Below are positions 18,856 to 28,106 of a stretch of DNA of 64,000 bases, piece by piece. The DNA is from Pseudoscardovia suis (GTDB lineage Bacteria; Actinomycetota; Actinomycetes; Actinomycetales; Bifidobacteriaceae). The translations under genes were made by a program, and so were the position numbers. The stretch is from contig NZ_PGFC01000003.1 of the NCBI RefSeq assembly GCF_002797875.1, positions 239,035 through 303,034 on the forward strand, read 5' to 3'. A model generated the notes under the pieces. The model did not search any database. It saw nothing but the letters and a program-made list of their open reading frames with translations, and was not told the DNA's origin. The first letter of the stretch is position 1, and every line of letters begins with the position of its first letter.

Positions 18856-20229
18856 ATGAGACGCATGAGCAACGAATCAGGGACCGCATCCACCGAAGCA
18901 TCCGAAACATCCACCGAAGCATCCACAGCATCCGCAACCGCCGCCCCCGCAGCCGCGTCCGCACCGCAGCAGACCGCCGTCGACTACACGCTCGGCACGC
19001 CACTGGGCAAGCACCCCACGAAGGTGCTGTTGCTGGGCTCGGGCGAGCTCGGCAAAGAAATCAGCATTGAGTTGATGCGCTTGGGCGCCCACGTGTGCGC
19101 CGCCGATGCTTATGAGGGCGCACCCGCCATGCAGGTCGCGCACGAATACCGCGTGTTCGACATGACCGACCCGGCGAAACTCGATGAAGCGATCGCAGAT
19201 GTGCAACCCGACATCATCATCCCGGAGGTCGAGGCCATCGCCACGCAGGAATTGGAGAAAGCCGCGAACCGTGGGGTTCAGGTCGTGCCCAGTTGCCAGG
19301 TTGCCGCAATCTGCATGAACCGTGAGAGCCTGCGCGTGCTCGCCCATGAGACGCTCGGCCTGCCCACGACGCCGTATCGTTTCGCCGACAGCCTCGACGA
19401 GCTCAAAGCCGGCGCTGAGCAGGTCGGATATCCGTGCGTGGTCAAGCCCATCATGAGCTCTTCTGGCCACGGCCAGTCCGTCGTGCGCACGCCGGATGCT
19501 ATCGAAGCCGCGTGGCATGAAGCCCAGGTGGGACGCCGCGCCGCCGCAGGGCACACCGACCAAGTGTCGCGCGTGATCGTGGAAGCTCTTGCGCCGCTCG
19601 ACTACGAACTCACCGTGATCACCGTCAGCTCCAGCGATGGCATCGTGACATGCCAGCCGGTGGGGCACGTGCAGGTGGACGGCGATTATCGCGAATCCTG
19701 GCAGCCGGCGCGCGTGCCTTCCGACGTGCTCGAGAAAGCTCAGCACATCGCACGCACGATGGTGGGTGGCTTGGCGGATATCGCCCACAAGCATGGCGAA
19801 AAGGGCTGGGGCGTGTTTGGCGTGGAGATCTTCGTGCTCACGGATGGCCGCGTGCTGTTCAACGAAGTCTCTCCCCGACCGCATGACACTGGCATGGTCA
19901 CGATGATTTCGCAGCGTCTCAGCGAATTCGCCCTGCATGCACGCGCCGTGCTTGGCGTGCCGGTCAGCGACAGCGAAGTGGAGCTGCTGCGTACCTCCGG
20001 CGTGTGCGCAAGCCGCGCGATCGTCGTCGAAGGCAAGGGGCAGGTGGAATTCTCCAATCTGCCGCAGGCACTGGCAATCCCCCAGACCGACGTGCGCATC
20101 TTCGGCAAGCCTGGCGTCAACGGCGGCCATCGCCGCATGGGCGTCGTGCTAGCTGCCGGCGCGGATGAAACCGACGCACGCAACCTGACGCGCCAAGTGC
20201 TCGACACGCTGCACATCACTGTGGACTGA
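18856..20229 (+). CDS. purT: Formate-dependent phosphoribosylglycinamide formyltransferase PurT
   Basis: PurT makes formyl-GAR from GAR, formate and ATP, replacing folate-dependent PurN. The 457-residue ATP-grasp protein shows VLLLGSGELGKEISIELMRLG, EVEAIATQELEKAANRG, VVKPIMSSSGHGQSVV and EVSPRPHDTGMVT. The conserved part starts near residue 45; the first ~44 residues are a Glu/Ala/Ser/Thr tail with repeated TEAS units, absent from the E. coli enzyme. ATG 18856 or 18865 are both possible and neither has a good ribosome site. A translational start deeper in the gene would leave the core intact, so the tail needs proof. Confidence 0.93.
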   Translation: MRRMSNESGTASTEASETSTEASTASATAAPAAASAPQQTAVDYTLGTPLGKHPTKVLLLGSGELGKEISIELMRLGAHVCAADAYEGAPAMQVAHEYRVFDMTDPAKLDEAIADVQPDIIIPEVEAIATQELEKAANRGVQVVPSCQVAAICMNRESLRVLAHETLGLPTTPYRFADSLDELKAGAEQVGYPCVVKPIMSSSGHGQSVVRTPDAIEAAWHEAQVGRRAAAGHTDQVSRVIVEALAPLDYELTVITVSSSDGIVTCQPVGHVQVDGDYRESWQPARVPSDVLEKAQHIARTMVGGLADIAHKHGEKGWGVFGVEIFVLTDGRVLFNEVSPRPHDTGMVTMISQRLSEFALHARAVLGVPVSDSEVELLRTSGVCASRAIVVEGKGQVEFSNLPQALAIPQTDVRIFGKPGVNGGHRRMGVVLAAGADETDARNLTRQVLDTLHITVD

Positions 20230-20466
20230 ACGGCGCTCAGAACCCTGGGGGCACCCTGCTTAACACTCCACCGACCCCATGGTTTTTGCCACCCGTTCAC
20301 GGGTCAACATCAACCTAACCGTAAACCGCCTGCATGTCATGCCGGTCGCAGCGCTTCCCCGCTGTGCCTACCGCGTGGCATGTAGGCGGTTATTGGTACT
20401 GTGAAAGGGTTCGAGGAACTCCTGCTCCTTTGCATTCACAACTTTCATCGCATACGAAAGGCAATG

Positions 20467-21207
20467 ATGGAGAAACTGGGCAAGCTCTACGAGGGCAAGG
20501 CTAAGAAGCTGTACGCAACCAACGATCCCGACGTTCTGTGGGTCGAATACATGAACCAGGCCACCGCCGGCAACGGCGCGAAGAAGGCGCAGATCCAAGG
20601 CAAGGGCGAGCTGAACAACCGCATCACCACCCTGATTTTCAAGCTGCTTGCGAAGCGCGGCATCCCCAGCCACTTCATCAAGCAGATTTCTGACAACGAG
20701 CAGCTCGTGCGCAAGATGACGATGTTCCCGCTGGAAATCATCATGCGCAACGTCGCCGCCGGCTCCTTCTCCAAGCGCTACGGCGTGAAGGAAGGTTCGG
20801 CCCTCAAGCAGCCGATCCTCGAGTTCTGCTACAAGAGCGACGAACTGGGCGATCCGTTCATCAACGATGATGACCTGCTGGCGCTGGGTCTGGCGACCCG
20901 CGAACAGCTGGAGGTCATCTCCGCCAAGACGCGCGAAATCAACCGCGCCCTCATCGACATCTTCAAGTCCATCGACGTGAACCTCATCGATTTCAAGATC
21001 GAGATGGGCGTGACCTCCGACGGCACGATCCTTCTGGCGGACGAAATCACGCCCGACACCTGCCGTCTGTGGAACGCCACCGCCGATGGCTCCATCGAGC
21101 ACCTCGACAAGGATCTGTTCCGCCGCGATCTGGGCAACATCATCCCGGCTTACGAAGATATCTGCAGCCGCCTCGAGGACCTCGCCAAGTCCAAGGGCAT
21201 CGCCTGA
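20467..21207 (+). CDS. purC: SAICAR synthetase PurC
   Basis: PurC joins CAIR and aspartate using ATP to give SAICAR. The 246-residue protein starts [20 protein letters not shown] and has the motifs [24 protein letters not shown] and [17 protein letters not shown] 20467 is preferred over 20464 because GAAAGG lies five bases before it. The 237 bases after purT contain a 13-bp inverted repeat (20325-20338 with 20378-20391) that may act in the purC leader or end purT transcription. Confidence 0.95.
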   Translation: MEKLGKLYEGKAKKLYATNDPDVLWVEYMNQATAGNGAKKAQIQGKGELNNRITTLIFKLLAKRGIPSHFIKQISDNEQLVRKMTMFPLEIIMRNVAAGSFSKRYGVKEGSALKQPILEFCYKSDELGDPFINDDDLLALGLATREQLEVISAKTREINRALIDIFKSIDVNLIDFKIEMGVTSDGTILLADEITPDTCRLWNATADGSIEHLDKDLFRRDLGNIIPAYEDICSRLEDLAKSKGIA

Positions 21208-21263
21208 TTCCAGGATTCGCTGGATTCAATCGCCGCGTTCACTCTCATGAATCGCACATGATT

Positions 21264-21333
21264 ATCGGCGCAGGCAGGCTTGCGACGGATGCATCAATGG
21301 GATGCCCGCGCACGCCGGCCCGCGCCGATTTTC
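21264..21333 (+). terminator. Possible terminator or attenuator between purC and purL
   Basis: ATCGGCGC (21264-21271) pairs with GCGCCGAT (21322-21329), extended by GGC/GCC across a mismatch, with an inner hairpin GCATC-loop-GGATGC. TTTTCT follows directly. It may end purC or regulate purL. Confidence 0.5.
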
Positions 21334-21436
21334 TATCTGCTTCCATGTGGCGGATTCCTCGAGTGGGAAACATCCGTGTGAACGACCGATGTACCAGTCA
21401 ACAGGCAATACCCCGCACGCAACAGATGCAACAGCA

Positions 21437-21487
21437 AAACAGTCGCAATAACCAAACAGTCGCAATAGTCAAATAGTCACAGAAAGG
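21437..21487 (+). repeat. Three 17-bp tandem repeats covering the purL ribosome site
   Basis: AAACAGTCGCAATAACC, AAACAGTCGCAATAGTC and AAATAGTCACAGAAAGG run head to tail. The last copy contains the AAAGG that forms the purL ribosome binding site, so copy-number changes would not move the site itself but would change the leader. Confidence 0.75.
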
Positions 21488-21495
21488 ACACCTCC

Positions 21496-24400
21496 GTGGT
21501 TTTTCGCATCTATGTGGAAAAGAAGCACGGCTTCGATGTCAAGGCTCAGCAGCTCACCAATGAACTGCGCACGATCCTGGGCATCGACGGCTTGCAGAAT
21601 CTGCGGATGATTAACCGTTACGATGTGGAAGGAATCACGGAGGACCTGTTCCATTCGTGCGTCCCCACCGTGTTCAGCGAACCGCAGACCGATGATGCCT
21701 CCGAATCGATGCCCGCCGTGGGCAAGGATGACGTGGTGTTCGCCACCGAATTCCTGCCCGGCCAGTTCGACCAGCGTGCCGACTCCGCCAGCGAATGCAT
21801 CCAGCTCATCAGCCAAGGCGATCGCCCTGCCGTGCGTTCCGCCATCGTGTATGTGCTCACCGGAAACCTGAGCGACGCGGACGTCGCCGCCATCAAGAAG
21901 TACGTCATCAACCCGGTGGAGGCACGCGAGGCGAGCCTTGAACCCCGCACGACGCTTCGCGTGGCAGTGCCCAAGCCGCAGCCGGTCGAAGTCATCGACG
22001 GTTTCCGCGACTACACGGACGACCAGCTGCAGGAGTTCATCGACGACCGTGGCCTGGCGATGGATCTGGCAGATGCACAGTTCTGCCGCCAGTATTTCGC
22101 CAATGAAGAGCACCGCGACCCCACGATTACCGAAATCAAGGTCATCGACACGTATTGGTCGGACCACTGCCGCCACACGACGTTCGGCACGCGTTTCACC
22201 GATGTGACAATCGATGACGCCGTGGTGAAGAAGGCGTTCGACAAATACCTGCAGATCCGCCATGAGCTCGGCCGCGACAGCAAGCCGGTGTGCCTCATGG
22301 ACATTGGCACGATCGGCGCCAAGTACCTCAAGGCCAAGGGCATTTTGAAGAACCTTGACGAATCCAAGGAAATCAACGCCTGCACCGTCAAGGTGAAGGT
22401 GGATGTGGATGGCGAACAGCAGGATTGGCTGTTCCTGTTCAAGAACGAAACGCACAACCACCCCACCGAGATCGAGCCCTTCGGTGGTGCCGCAACCTGC
22501 ATCGGCGGCTGCATCCGCGACCCGCTGTCGGGACGCAGCTACGTGTACCAGGCCATGCGCGTGACCGGCGCTGCAGACCCTCGCACGCCTATCTCGCAGA
22601 CGCTGGAGGGCAAGCTGCCCCAGCGCCAGATCGTGACGAAGGCAGCCGCAGGCTACAGCTCCTATGGCAACCAGATTGGCTTGGCGACCGGCCAGGTCAA
22701 CGAAATCTACCATCCCGGCTATGTTGCCAAGCGCATGGAGGTGGGCGCCGTCGTGGGCGCCACGCCGGCCAACCATGTGCGCCGCGAAGAACCGCAGCCC
22801 GGCGACGTGATCATCCTGCTGGGTGGTCGCACCGGTCGCGACGGCATCGGCGGTGCCACGGGCGCCTCCAAGTCGCACAACGTCGAATCCTTGGAGAAGG
22901 ACGGCGCTGAAGTGCAGAAAGGCAATGCGCCCGTCGAACGCAAGCTGCAGCGCCTGTTCCGCCGCGGCGATGCGACGCGCCTTATCAAGCGCTGCAATGA
23001 TTTCGGCGCCGGCGGCGTGTCCGTGGCTGTCGGAGAGCTTGCGGACGGCTTGTATGTGGACCTCAACAAGGTGCCGAAGAAGTACGAAGGCCTTGACGGC
23101 ACGGAGCTGGCGATCTCGGAATCGCAGGAACGCATGGCTGTCGCTGTTGCAGCCGATGACGTGGAGGAGTTCCTCGGCTATGCCCGCGAGGAGAACCTCG
23201 AGGCGACTCCGATTGCGAAGGTGACCGAGGAGAAGCGCGTGCGCATGGTGTGGGACGGCGACGCGATCGTCGACCTGTCCCGCGCGTTCCTCGCATCGAA
23301 CGGCGCACCCAAGCACCAGGACATCCACGTGGAAGCGGCACTGCCGTATGCCACGCCATGGCAGTCGGGCAGCCTCGCCGATCGCATGCACACCCTTGTC
23401 ACTGATCTCAATGTGTGCTCGAACAAGGGACTTTCCGAACGCTTCGATTCCACGATTGGCGCGTCGACGGTGCTCATGCCCTTCGGCGGCCGCCGTCAGC
23501 TGACGCCGACGATGGCCATGGTCGCCAAGTTCCCTGTGGACGGCGAGACGACCACCGCTTCCGCGATGGCATGGGGCTTCAACCCCTACATCATGGAGAA
23601 GAACCAGTACACGGGCGCATACCTGTCCGTCGTCGAAGCCGTGAGCAAGCTCGTTGCCGCCGGCTTCCGCCGCGAGGATGCATACCTGTCGCTGCAGGAA
23701 TACTTCGAGAAGCTGCGCGAAGAGCCGGAACGCTGGGGCAAGCCCACTGCAGCCGTGCTCGGCGCCCTCATGGCGCAACTCGATCTTGAGGTTGGCGCCA
23801 TCGGTGGCAAGGATTCGATGTCCGGCTCGTTCGAAAACCTCGACGTGCCGCCGTCCCTCATCGCCTTCGCTGTGGCGGTTGGCCCCGCCGCACGCGCGGT
23901 TTCGCCGGAATTCAAGGGTGCCGGCCATCGCATTGCCTGCATCACCCCGATGTATGGCGATGACAAGCTCACGCCGACCGCCGAAGGCATGAAGCAGGCC
24001 ATGGCTGCTGTCGAAGCCTTGGTGGCGGATGGCAAGGCGCTGGCAATCTCCACGCCTGGCTACGGCTGCGCCGCAGAAGCATTGTTCAAGATGACCTTGG
24101 GCAATCGCATCGGTCTCACACTGGAGCCCGAAGTGACGGCGGATGCGCTGTTCGCCCCGCTGTACGGCACGTTCTTCGTGGAACTCGCCGATGACGCGCA
24201 GCTGCCCAAGCCCACCACCGACATGTTCTGCTCCGTTATCGGCGCGACGACCGACAACTATGCATTCGCGGCAGCCGGCGAGACGCTTGACCTTAACGCG
24301 CTGCAGGACGCGTGGGAAGGCGGCATCGAATCCGTGTTCCCGTACCGTGGCGCAGGCAAGGCGGTGGAGACCGTCACGTCCGACGCGACGACGACGCGCC

Positions 24401-25230
24401 GCACCGCTCCCGCCTTGGCACAGGGGGCGAAGCCTCACGTGGTGATTCCGGTGTTCCCGGGAAACAACTGCGAATACGACTCGGCACGCGCCTTCCGTCG
24501 CGCAGGTGCTGACGTGACGACGCTCATCATCAACAACCTCACGCCGCAGGCTGTCGCCGACTCCACGGCACAGCTTGTGGACGAGATCCGCAAGAGCCAG
24601 ATCGTCATGATCCCCGGTGGCTTCTCCGGCGGCGACGAACCGGATGGTTCCGCGAAGTTCATCACCGCGTTCTTCCGCTCCCCCGCCGTCACCGACGCGG
24701 TGCGCGACCTGCTCAAGAACCGCGATGGACTGATGCTCGGCATCTGCAATGGCTTCCAGGCGCTCATCAAGCTGGGCCTCGTGCCATTCGGCGACATTGT
24801 GCCGATGACTGACGCATGCCCCACCCTGACGTTCAACACCCTCGGCCGCCACCAGAGCCGTCTCGTGCGCACGCGCGTGAGCAGCGTAAAGTCCCCGTGG
24901 CTTGCCAAGACGAGCGTGGGTGACGTGCACACGATCGCCATCTCGCACGGCGAAGGCCGCTTCGTGGCATCCGATGATGTACTTGATTCCCTCAAGCGCA
25001 ATGGTCAGATTGCCACGCAGTATGTTGACGAGAATGGCGTGCCAAGCATGGACCTCAGCGTGAATCCGAACGGTTCGCTGCTCGCCATCGAAGGCATCAC
25101 GAGCCCGGACGGCCGCGTGCTGGGCAAGATGGGCCATTCGGAGCGCACGGGTGAGAACGTGTACCGCAATGTGCCCGGCGACAAGTTCCAGCCGTTGTTT
25201 GAAGGCGGCGTGGAGTACTTCACCGCGTAA
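21496..25230 (+). CDS. purL: Phosphoribosylformylglycinamidine synthase, single-chain PurL
   Basis: PurL converts FGAR plus glutamine and ATP to FGAM. The 1244-residue protein is the long form, so PurS and PurQ are not needed. The synthetase shows DNHNHPTEIEPFGG-like FKNETHNHPTEIEPFGGA, a GGAGGVSVAVGELADG-type loop and GGKDSMSGSFENL. The C-terminal glutaminase domain has LMLGICNGFQALIKLG with the nucleophile Cys and a C-terminal ISHGEGRF His. GTG 21496 follows AAAGGA. Full length and ordinary; the long antisense frame is a shadow. Confidence 0.97.
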   Translation: MVFRIYVEKKHGFDVKAQQLTNELRTILGIDGLQNLRMINRYDVEGITEDLFHSCVPTVFSEPQTDDASESMPAVGKDDVVFATEFLPGQFDQRADSASECIQLISQGDRPAVRSAIVYVLTGNLSDADVAAIKKYVINPVEAREASLEPRTTLRVAVPKPQPVEVIDGFRDYTDDQLQEFIDDRGLAMDLADAQFCRQYFANEEHRDPTITEIKVIDTYWSDHCRHTTFGTRFTDVTIDDAVVKKAFDKYLQIRHELGRDSKPVCLMDIGTIGAKYLKAKGILKNLDESKEINACTVKVKVDVDGEQQDWLFLFKNETHNHPTEIEPFGGAATCIGGCIRDPLSGRSYVYQAMRVTGAADPRTPISQTLEGKLPQRQIVTKAAAGYSSYGNQIGLATGQVNEIYHPGYVAKRMEVGAVVGATPANHVRREEPQPGDVIILLGGRTGRDGIGGATGASKSHNVESLEKDGAEVQKGNAPVERKLQRLFRRGDATRLIKRCNDFGAGGVSVAVGELADGLYVDLNKVPKKYEGLDGTELAISESQERMAVAVAADDVEEFLGYAREENLEATPIAKVTEEKRVRMVWDGDAIVDLSRAFLASNGAPKHQDIHVEAALPYATPWQSGSLADRMHTLVTDLNVCSNKGLSERFDSTIGASTVLMPFGGRRQLTPTMAMVAKFPVDGETTTASAMAWGFNPYIMEKNQYTGAYLSVVEAVSKLVAAGFRREDAYLSLQEYFEKLREEPERWGKPTAAVLGALMAQLDLEVGAIGGKDSMSGSFENLDVPPSLIAFAVAVGPAARAVSPEFKGAGHRIACITPMYGDDKLTPTAEGMKQAMAAVEALVADGKALAISTPGYGCAAEALFKMTLGNRIGLTLEPEVTADALFAPLYGTFFVELADDAQLPKPTTDMFCSVIGATTDNYAFAAAGETLDLNALQDAWEGGIESVFPYRGAGKAVETVTSDATTTRRTAPALAQGAKPHVVIPVFPGNNCEYDSARAFRRAGADVTTLIINNLTPQAVADSTAQLVDEIRKSQIVMIPGGFSGGDEPDGSAKFITAFFRSPAVTDAVRDLLKNRDGLMLGICNGFQALIKLGLVPFGDIVPMTDACPTLTFNTLGRHQSRLVRTRVSSVKSPWLAKTSVGDVHTIAISHGEGRFVASDDVLDSLKRNGQIATQYVDENGVPSMDLSVNPNGSLLAIEGITSPDGRVLGKMGHSERTGENVYRNVPGDKFQPLFEGGVEYFTA

Positions 25231-25275
25231 GGCGCATTGCGCCTCGTAGGCGCTTGCCTCGCTCGTATGCAGAAC

Positions 25276-25314
25276 GCAAATCGGCCCGTCGGTTATCCCG
25301 GCGGGCCGATTTGC
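25276..25314. terminator. Bidirectional terminator after purL
   Basis: A 17-bp stem with one mismatch (25276-25292 with 25298-25314, 5-base loop) lies 45 bases after purL and between two convergent genes. The T tract is short on both strands. Confidence 0.7.
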
Positions 25315-25503
25315 ATATGCGCATACAGGGGAACATACAGGGAAACGCGCCGGGGAACCGCATCGAGCACCGGCTGCCCGGCGCTGTGTGCTGTGGCTGC
25401 GTATCTGAAGCTGCATGAGCTTTTGATTCAGCGCATGGGGCAGCGCTTTTGTTATTCAGCGCTATGGGACTGCTATGGGGCGCTGCTTGGAACTGCTGAA
25501 CCT

Positions 25504-26703
25504 CTATTGGGCGCTGCTGGAAGATGCGGAATCGCCTGCGCCGGATTCAGTGTCAGACGCAGCATCAGAGTCTGAGCTGGAATCAGTACTGGAGCTGGCG
25601 TCGGCGGATTGCGCAGTATCGGAAAGCAACAGCACATCGACGCTGCTGGCCCCGGAATTACTGGCGACGGTAAGCGTATAGCCATCCTTGGAGGCAAAGG
25701 ATGTGGAACCGTCAGACGAGCTTTCCACAACCCACCCCATGTCTGTGCATTGCGAAACGTAGGAATCGTACACGGTGCTTGTGCCGGTCTCGAGGATGGA
25801 GAACGACATGCCTTCGTCGGTTTCGCGCACATCGTAATACACCTGCCCCGTAGGTTCGGGGATGCGCGCGGACATGGTGTCGCCTGGCCAGCCGCCGATC
25901 GTGCTGTCTGTGGTCACGGTGGCGGAGTTCGATGTGAACGAATACGCGTAATCATCGATGCTGCCGGCGGTCGCATCCACTGCAACCAGGCTCAATGACA
26001 CCGGGCGGAACGCCGAAAGCTGACTGGCGTCGGTCAATTGATAACCGCCCAGTACACATGCCGAAGTCTCGCCGTTTGCCCCTGATAGGGAGTAGCTGCT
26101 CCCCGAGCAGCCGATTTTCCAGGTGGAGAGCTCGGAATCGTCGATGTCGCCGGTGAAACCACCCGTGATGGAATCCAATACCGCTTTCACGTCACTGGAG
26201 GAACCGGAGCTTTTCAGCGTGTATGTGACGGAGAAGCTTTTGATGGGCACGCCCATGGAATTCGTATATTGAAGGACCGTCTTGCCACCGTTCGACGCAA
26301 CCGACCATGAGATGGTCTGGTCAGAGCCAAAATCAGCTGTGCCGTTCGAGCCGTCGAGTTGATACGTGGCGCCCAGACGTTCCAATGCGGCACTCGACCC
26401 ATCAGAAGGCGCGTCTGAGGGAGTGGACCAATCCGAGGAATAGCCCGTCTGCGCTTCACTTCCCGAGGACCGCGATGCGAGGAACACCAGCACGGCGACG
26501 ATGGCTGCGACAATCAGGATTCCCAAGGCAACGCCGACCGCTTCAGCGACCTTCACATTACGAGATGCTGTTGAAGCGGCACTGGCAGCGGTGTTGCTCG
26601 CCTTTGACTGCCTCGACGGCTTCGCCTTATCGGAGCCAGTGCCGCCGGAAACGGCAGGATCTGCGTCAGAGACATTCTTGCTATCGTGATGAGACAGCGC
26701 CAT
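25504..26703 (-). CDS. Membrane-anchored extracellular protein of unknown function
   Basis: The 399-residue product has a Ser/Ala/Lys-rich cytoplasmic N-terminus, one membrane helix near residues 55-76 (VAVGLGILIVAAIVAVLVFL-like), and an extracellular domain with Cys pairs (KIGCSGSSY, ETSACVLGGY, SQCTDMGWVV). The C-terminal 28 residues are a Ser/Asp tail. The segment ending MGWVVESSSDGSTSFASKDG resembles small domains found at the C-terminus of other Gram-positive surface proteins. ATG 26703 follows GGGAGGAA and lies inside the previous gene's end. Last gene of the kinase operon. Confidence 0.75.
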   Translation of the reverse strand: MALSHHDSKNVSDADPAVSGGTGSDKAKPSRQSKASNTAASAASTASRNVKVAEAVGVALGILIVAAIVAVLVFLASRSSGSEAQTGYSSDWSTPSDAPSDGSSAALERLGATYQLDGSNGTADFGSDQTISWSVASNGGKTVLQYTNSMGVPIKSFSVTYTLKSSGSSSDVKAVLDSITGGFTGDIDDSELSTWKIGCSGSSYSLSGANGETSACVLGGYQLTDASQLSAFRPVSLSLVAVDATAGSIDDYAYSFTSNSATVTTDSTIGGWPGDTMSARIPEPTGQVYYDVRETDEGMSFSILETGTSTVYDSYVSQCTDMGWVVESSSDGSTSFASKDGYTLTVASNSGASSVDVLLLSDTAQSADASSSTDSSSDSDAASDTESGAGDSASSSSAQ

Positions 26704-28042
26704 TGTGTTCCTCCCTTGGTTTCCCGTTCGTGTCATCAGCGCGCGGACGTGCACCTCGTCGTACGTTCCAACGCAAGCACATCCACCTTAATGCAAGCCG
26801 AAAACCTCGTGCCGCCTTGCCTGCCACGGACTTCACCATCTGCGCCGCTCCGTTTGCCACCGACGTGCCGTCAGCATAATGGCTGGCACCGGCATCCTGT
26901 GCCACTGATGCCATGTCAGCGACTGTCACGTCAGCGCGCGCGGATTTACCTAGCTGCGTTGGCGGCGGTGGCACTGGCATGAGTGAGCCTTGGGGCATGA
27001 TCGCTGTGCTTCCTGTGGTGACGGGAAGATACGACTGGTCTGCCGACTGTTCGATGTCCGCCATGGCTGTGATCGGATGCGACCCAATGCGACGGCCTCT
27101 CACACCGGAGCCACCTTCCTGCATTGGCCGAGTGACCGCTTGGCTCCCGGGATGCCGTCCGGATATCACTACTCTGCCCGAGTTCCCCTGCTCCGCATCG
27201 ATTCGTGCAGGTCTCGCTTCCGCCTGTACAATCCGTGCAGGATTAATATGCATAGGCTCGGCACGGGTGGTCTCGACTCCCGCCGACTCCATCCTTGTCG
27301 TTTCGGCAGGCGCCGCTTGAGCTCGGACAGATGTGGATGTGGCCGGATATGGCTCGCCGTGGTCGGATTCCACCCCTGGAGGGTTAATCCCTGCTGATTC
27401 CATTTTTGCCGCCTGGGTTGGACGCGACCCTTCAATGACATCTCCTGCACGAAGCACGGCAAGAAAGCCCGCGAACAATGCCTCCACATCGGAATGCACG
27501 TCCACACCGGAACGCGCTCCCCTTTCAGGATGCACACTGACAGCGTCATACACAGTCCCATCCGCTGCCTTGGCATCGCTGGACACATCGGCATCGCTGG
27601 AAGCGTTGGCATCACCAAAGACTCTGTCACCACTGGAGGCACCGATATCGCCTAAGGAATCATCCGCAAGCGGCACTGTGCCATCAGATGCCGCAGCAGG
27701 AAGGACAGTCACTGCAGAACCCTTGAGGCCCCGGTCGAAGACCGACACATCGTAAAGGATGCCGCTCGCATGTGCCCGGCAGCGAACAGTCATTCGTCCT
27801 ATATCAAAGGATTCCACTGAAAAATACCTGTTGTTGCCCAGCACCGCCATGATCGTGGAATACACCGCATATGGACGCGCACGGTAGACACGAGTATGCG
27901 AAAACTCATCGTCGGCTTTGGTCTCGGCTTCGGCTTCGGTCTGAGTCTCACTGTCGGCCGGTTGGATTCCCGCGGAGGTGCCGCCTACCACATTGCTGCG
28001 ATCGGCAGCACCAGTGTTCCCGTGCGCCCAAGCAACCGGCAT
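26681..28042 (-). CDS. Uncharacterised protein with small N-terminal domain and long disordered middle
   Basis: The 453-residue product begins MPVAWAHGN. About residues 50-115 form a compact alpha/beta-like segment (YSTIMAVLGNNRYFSVESFD, then VRCRAHASGILYDVSVFD). A long low-complexity stretch rich in Ala, Asp, Glu, Pro and Arg follows, and the last ~50 residues are basic and amphipathic (RLALRWMCLRWNVRR), perhaps for membrane contact. No transmembrane helix is clear. ATG 28042 was chosen because GGGGGAGGG precedes it by a few bases; a longer open frame lacks any ribosome site. Overlaps the next gene by 23 bases. Confidence 0.65.
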   Translation of the reverse strand: MPVAWAHGNTGAADRSNVVGGTSAGIQPADSETQTEAEAETKADDEFSHTRVYRARPYAVYSTIMAVLGNNRYFSVESFDIGRMTVRCRAHASGILYDVSVFDRGLKGSAVTVLPAAASDGTVPLADDSLGDIGASSGDRVFGDANASSDADVSSDAKAADGTVYDAVSVHPERGARSGVDVHSDVEALFAGFLAVLRAGDVIEGSRPTQAAKMESAGINPPGVESDHGEPYPATSTSVRAQAAPAETTRMESAGVETTRAEPMHINPARIVQAEARPARIDAEQGNSGRVVISGRHPGSQAVTRPMQEGGSGVRGRRIGSHPITAMADIEQSADQSYLPVTTGSTAIMPQGSLMPVPPPPTQLGKSARADVTVADMASVAQDAGASHYADGTSVANGAAQMVKSVAGKAARGFRLALRWMCLRWNVRRGARPRADDTNGKPREEHNGAVSSR

Positions 28043-28106
28043 AATCCCTCCCCCTGCATCATGGTGATATGGTGCGTCATGTTGATATGAACATAACGGT
28101 ACTCCA

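Noticed and set aside
20325..20391. ZTP or purine riboswitch upstream of purC
   Set aside because: An inverted repeat is present, but the conserved ZTP or guanine/adenine-riboswitch core sequences could not be found.
21469..25416. 1315-residue minus-strand frame opposite purL
   Set aside because: Shadow of purL; low-complexity His/Ala/Arg composition, no ribosome site, and crosses the purL terminator.
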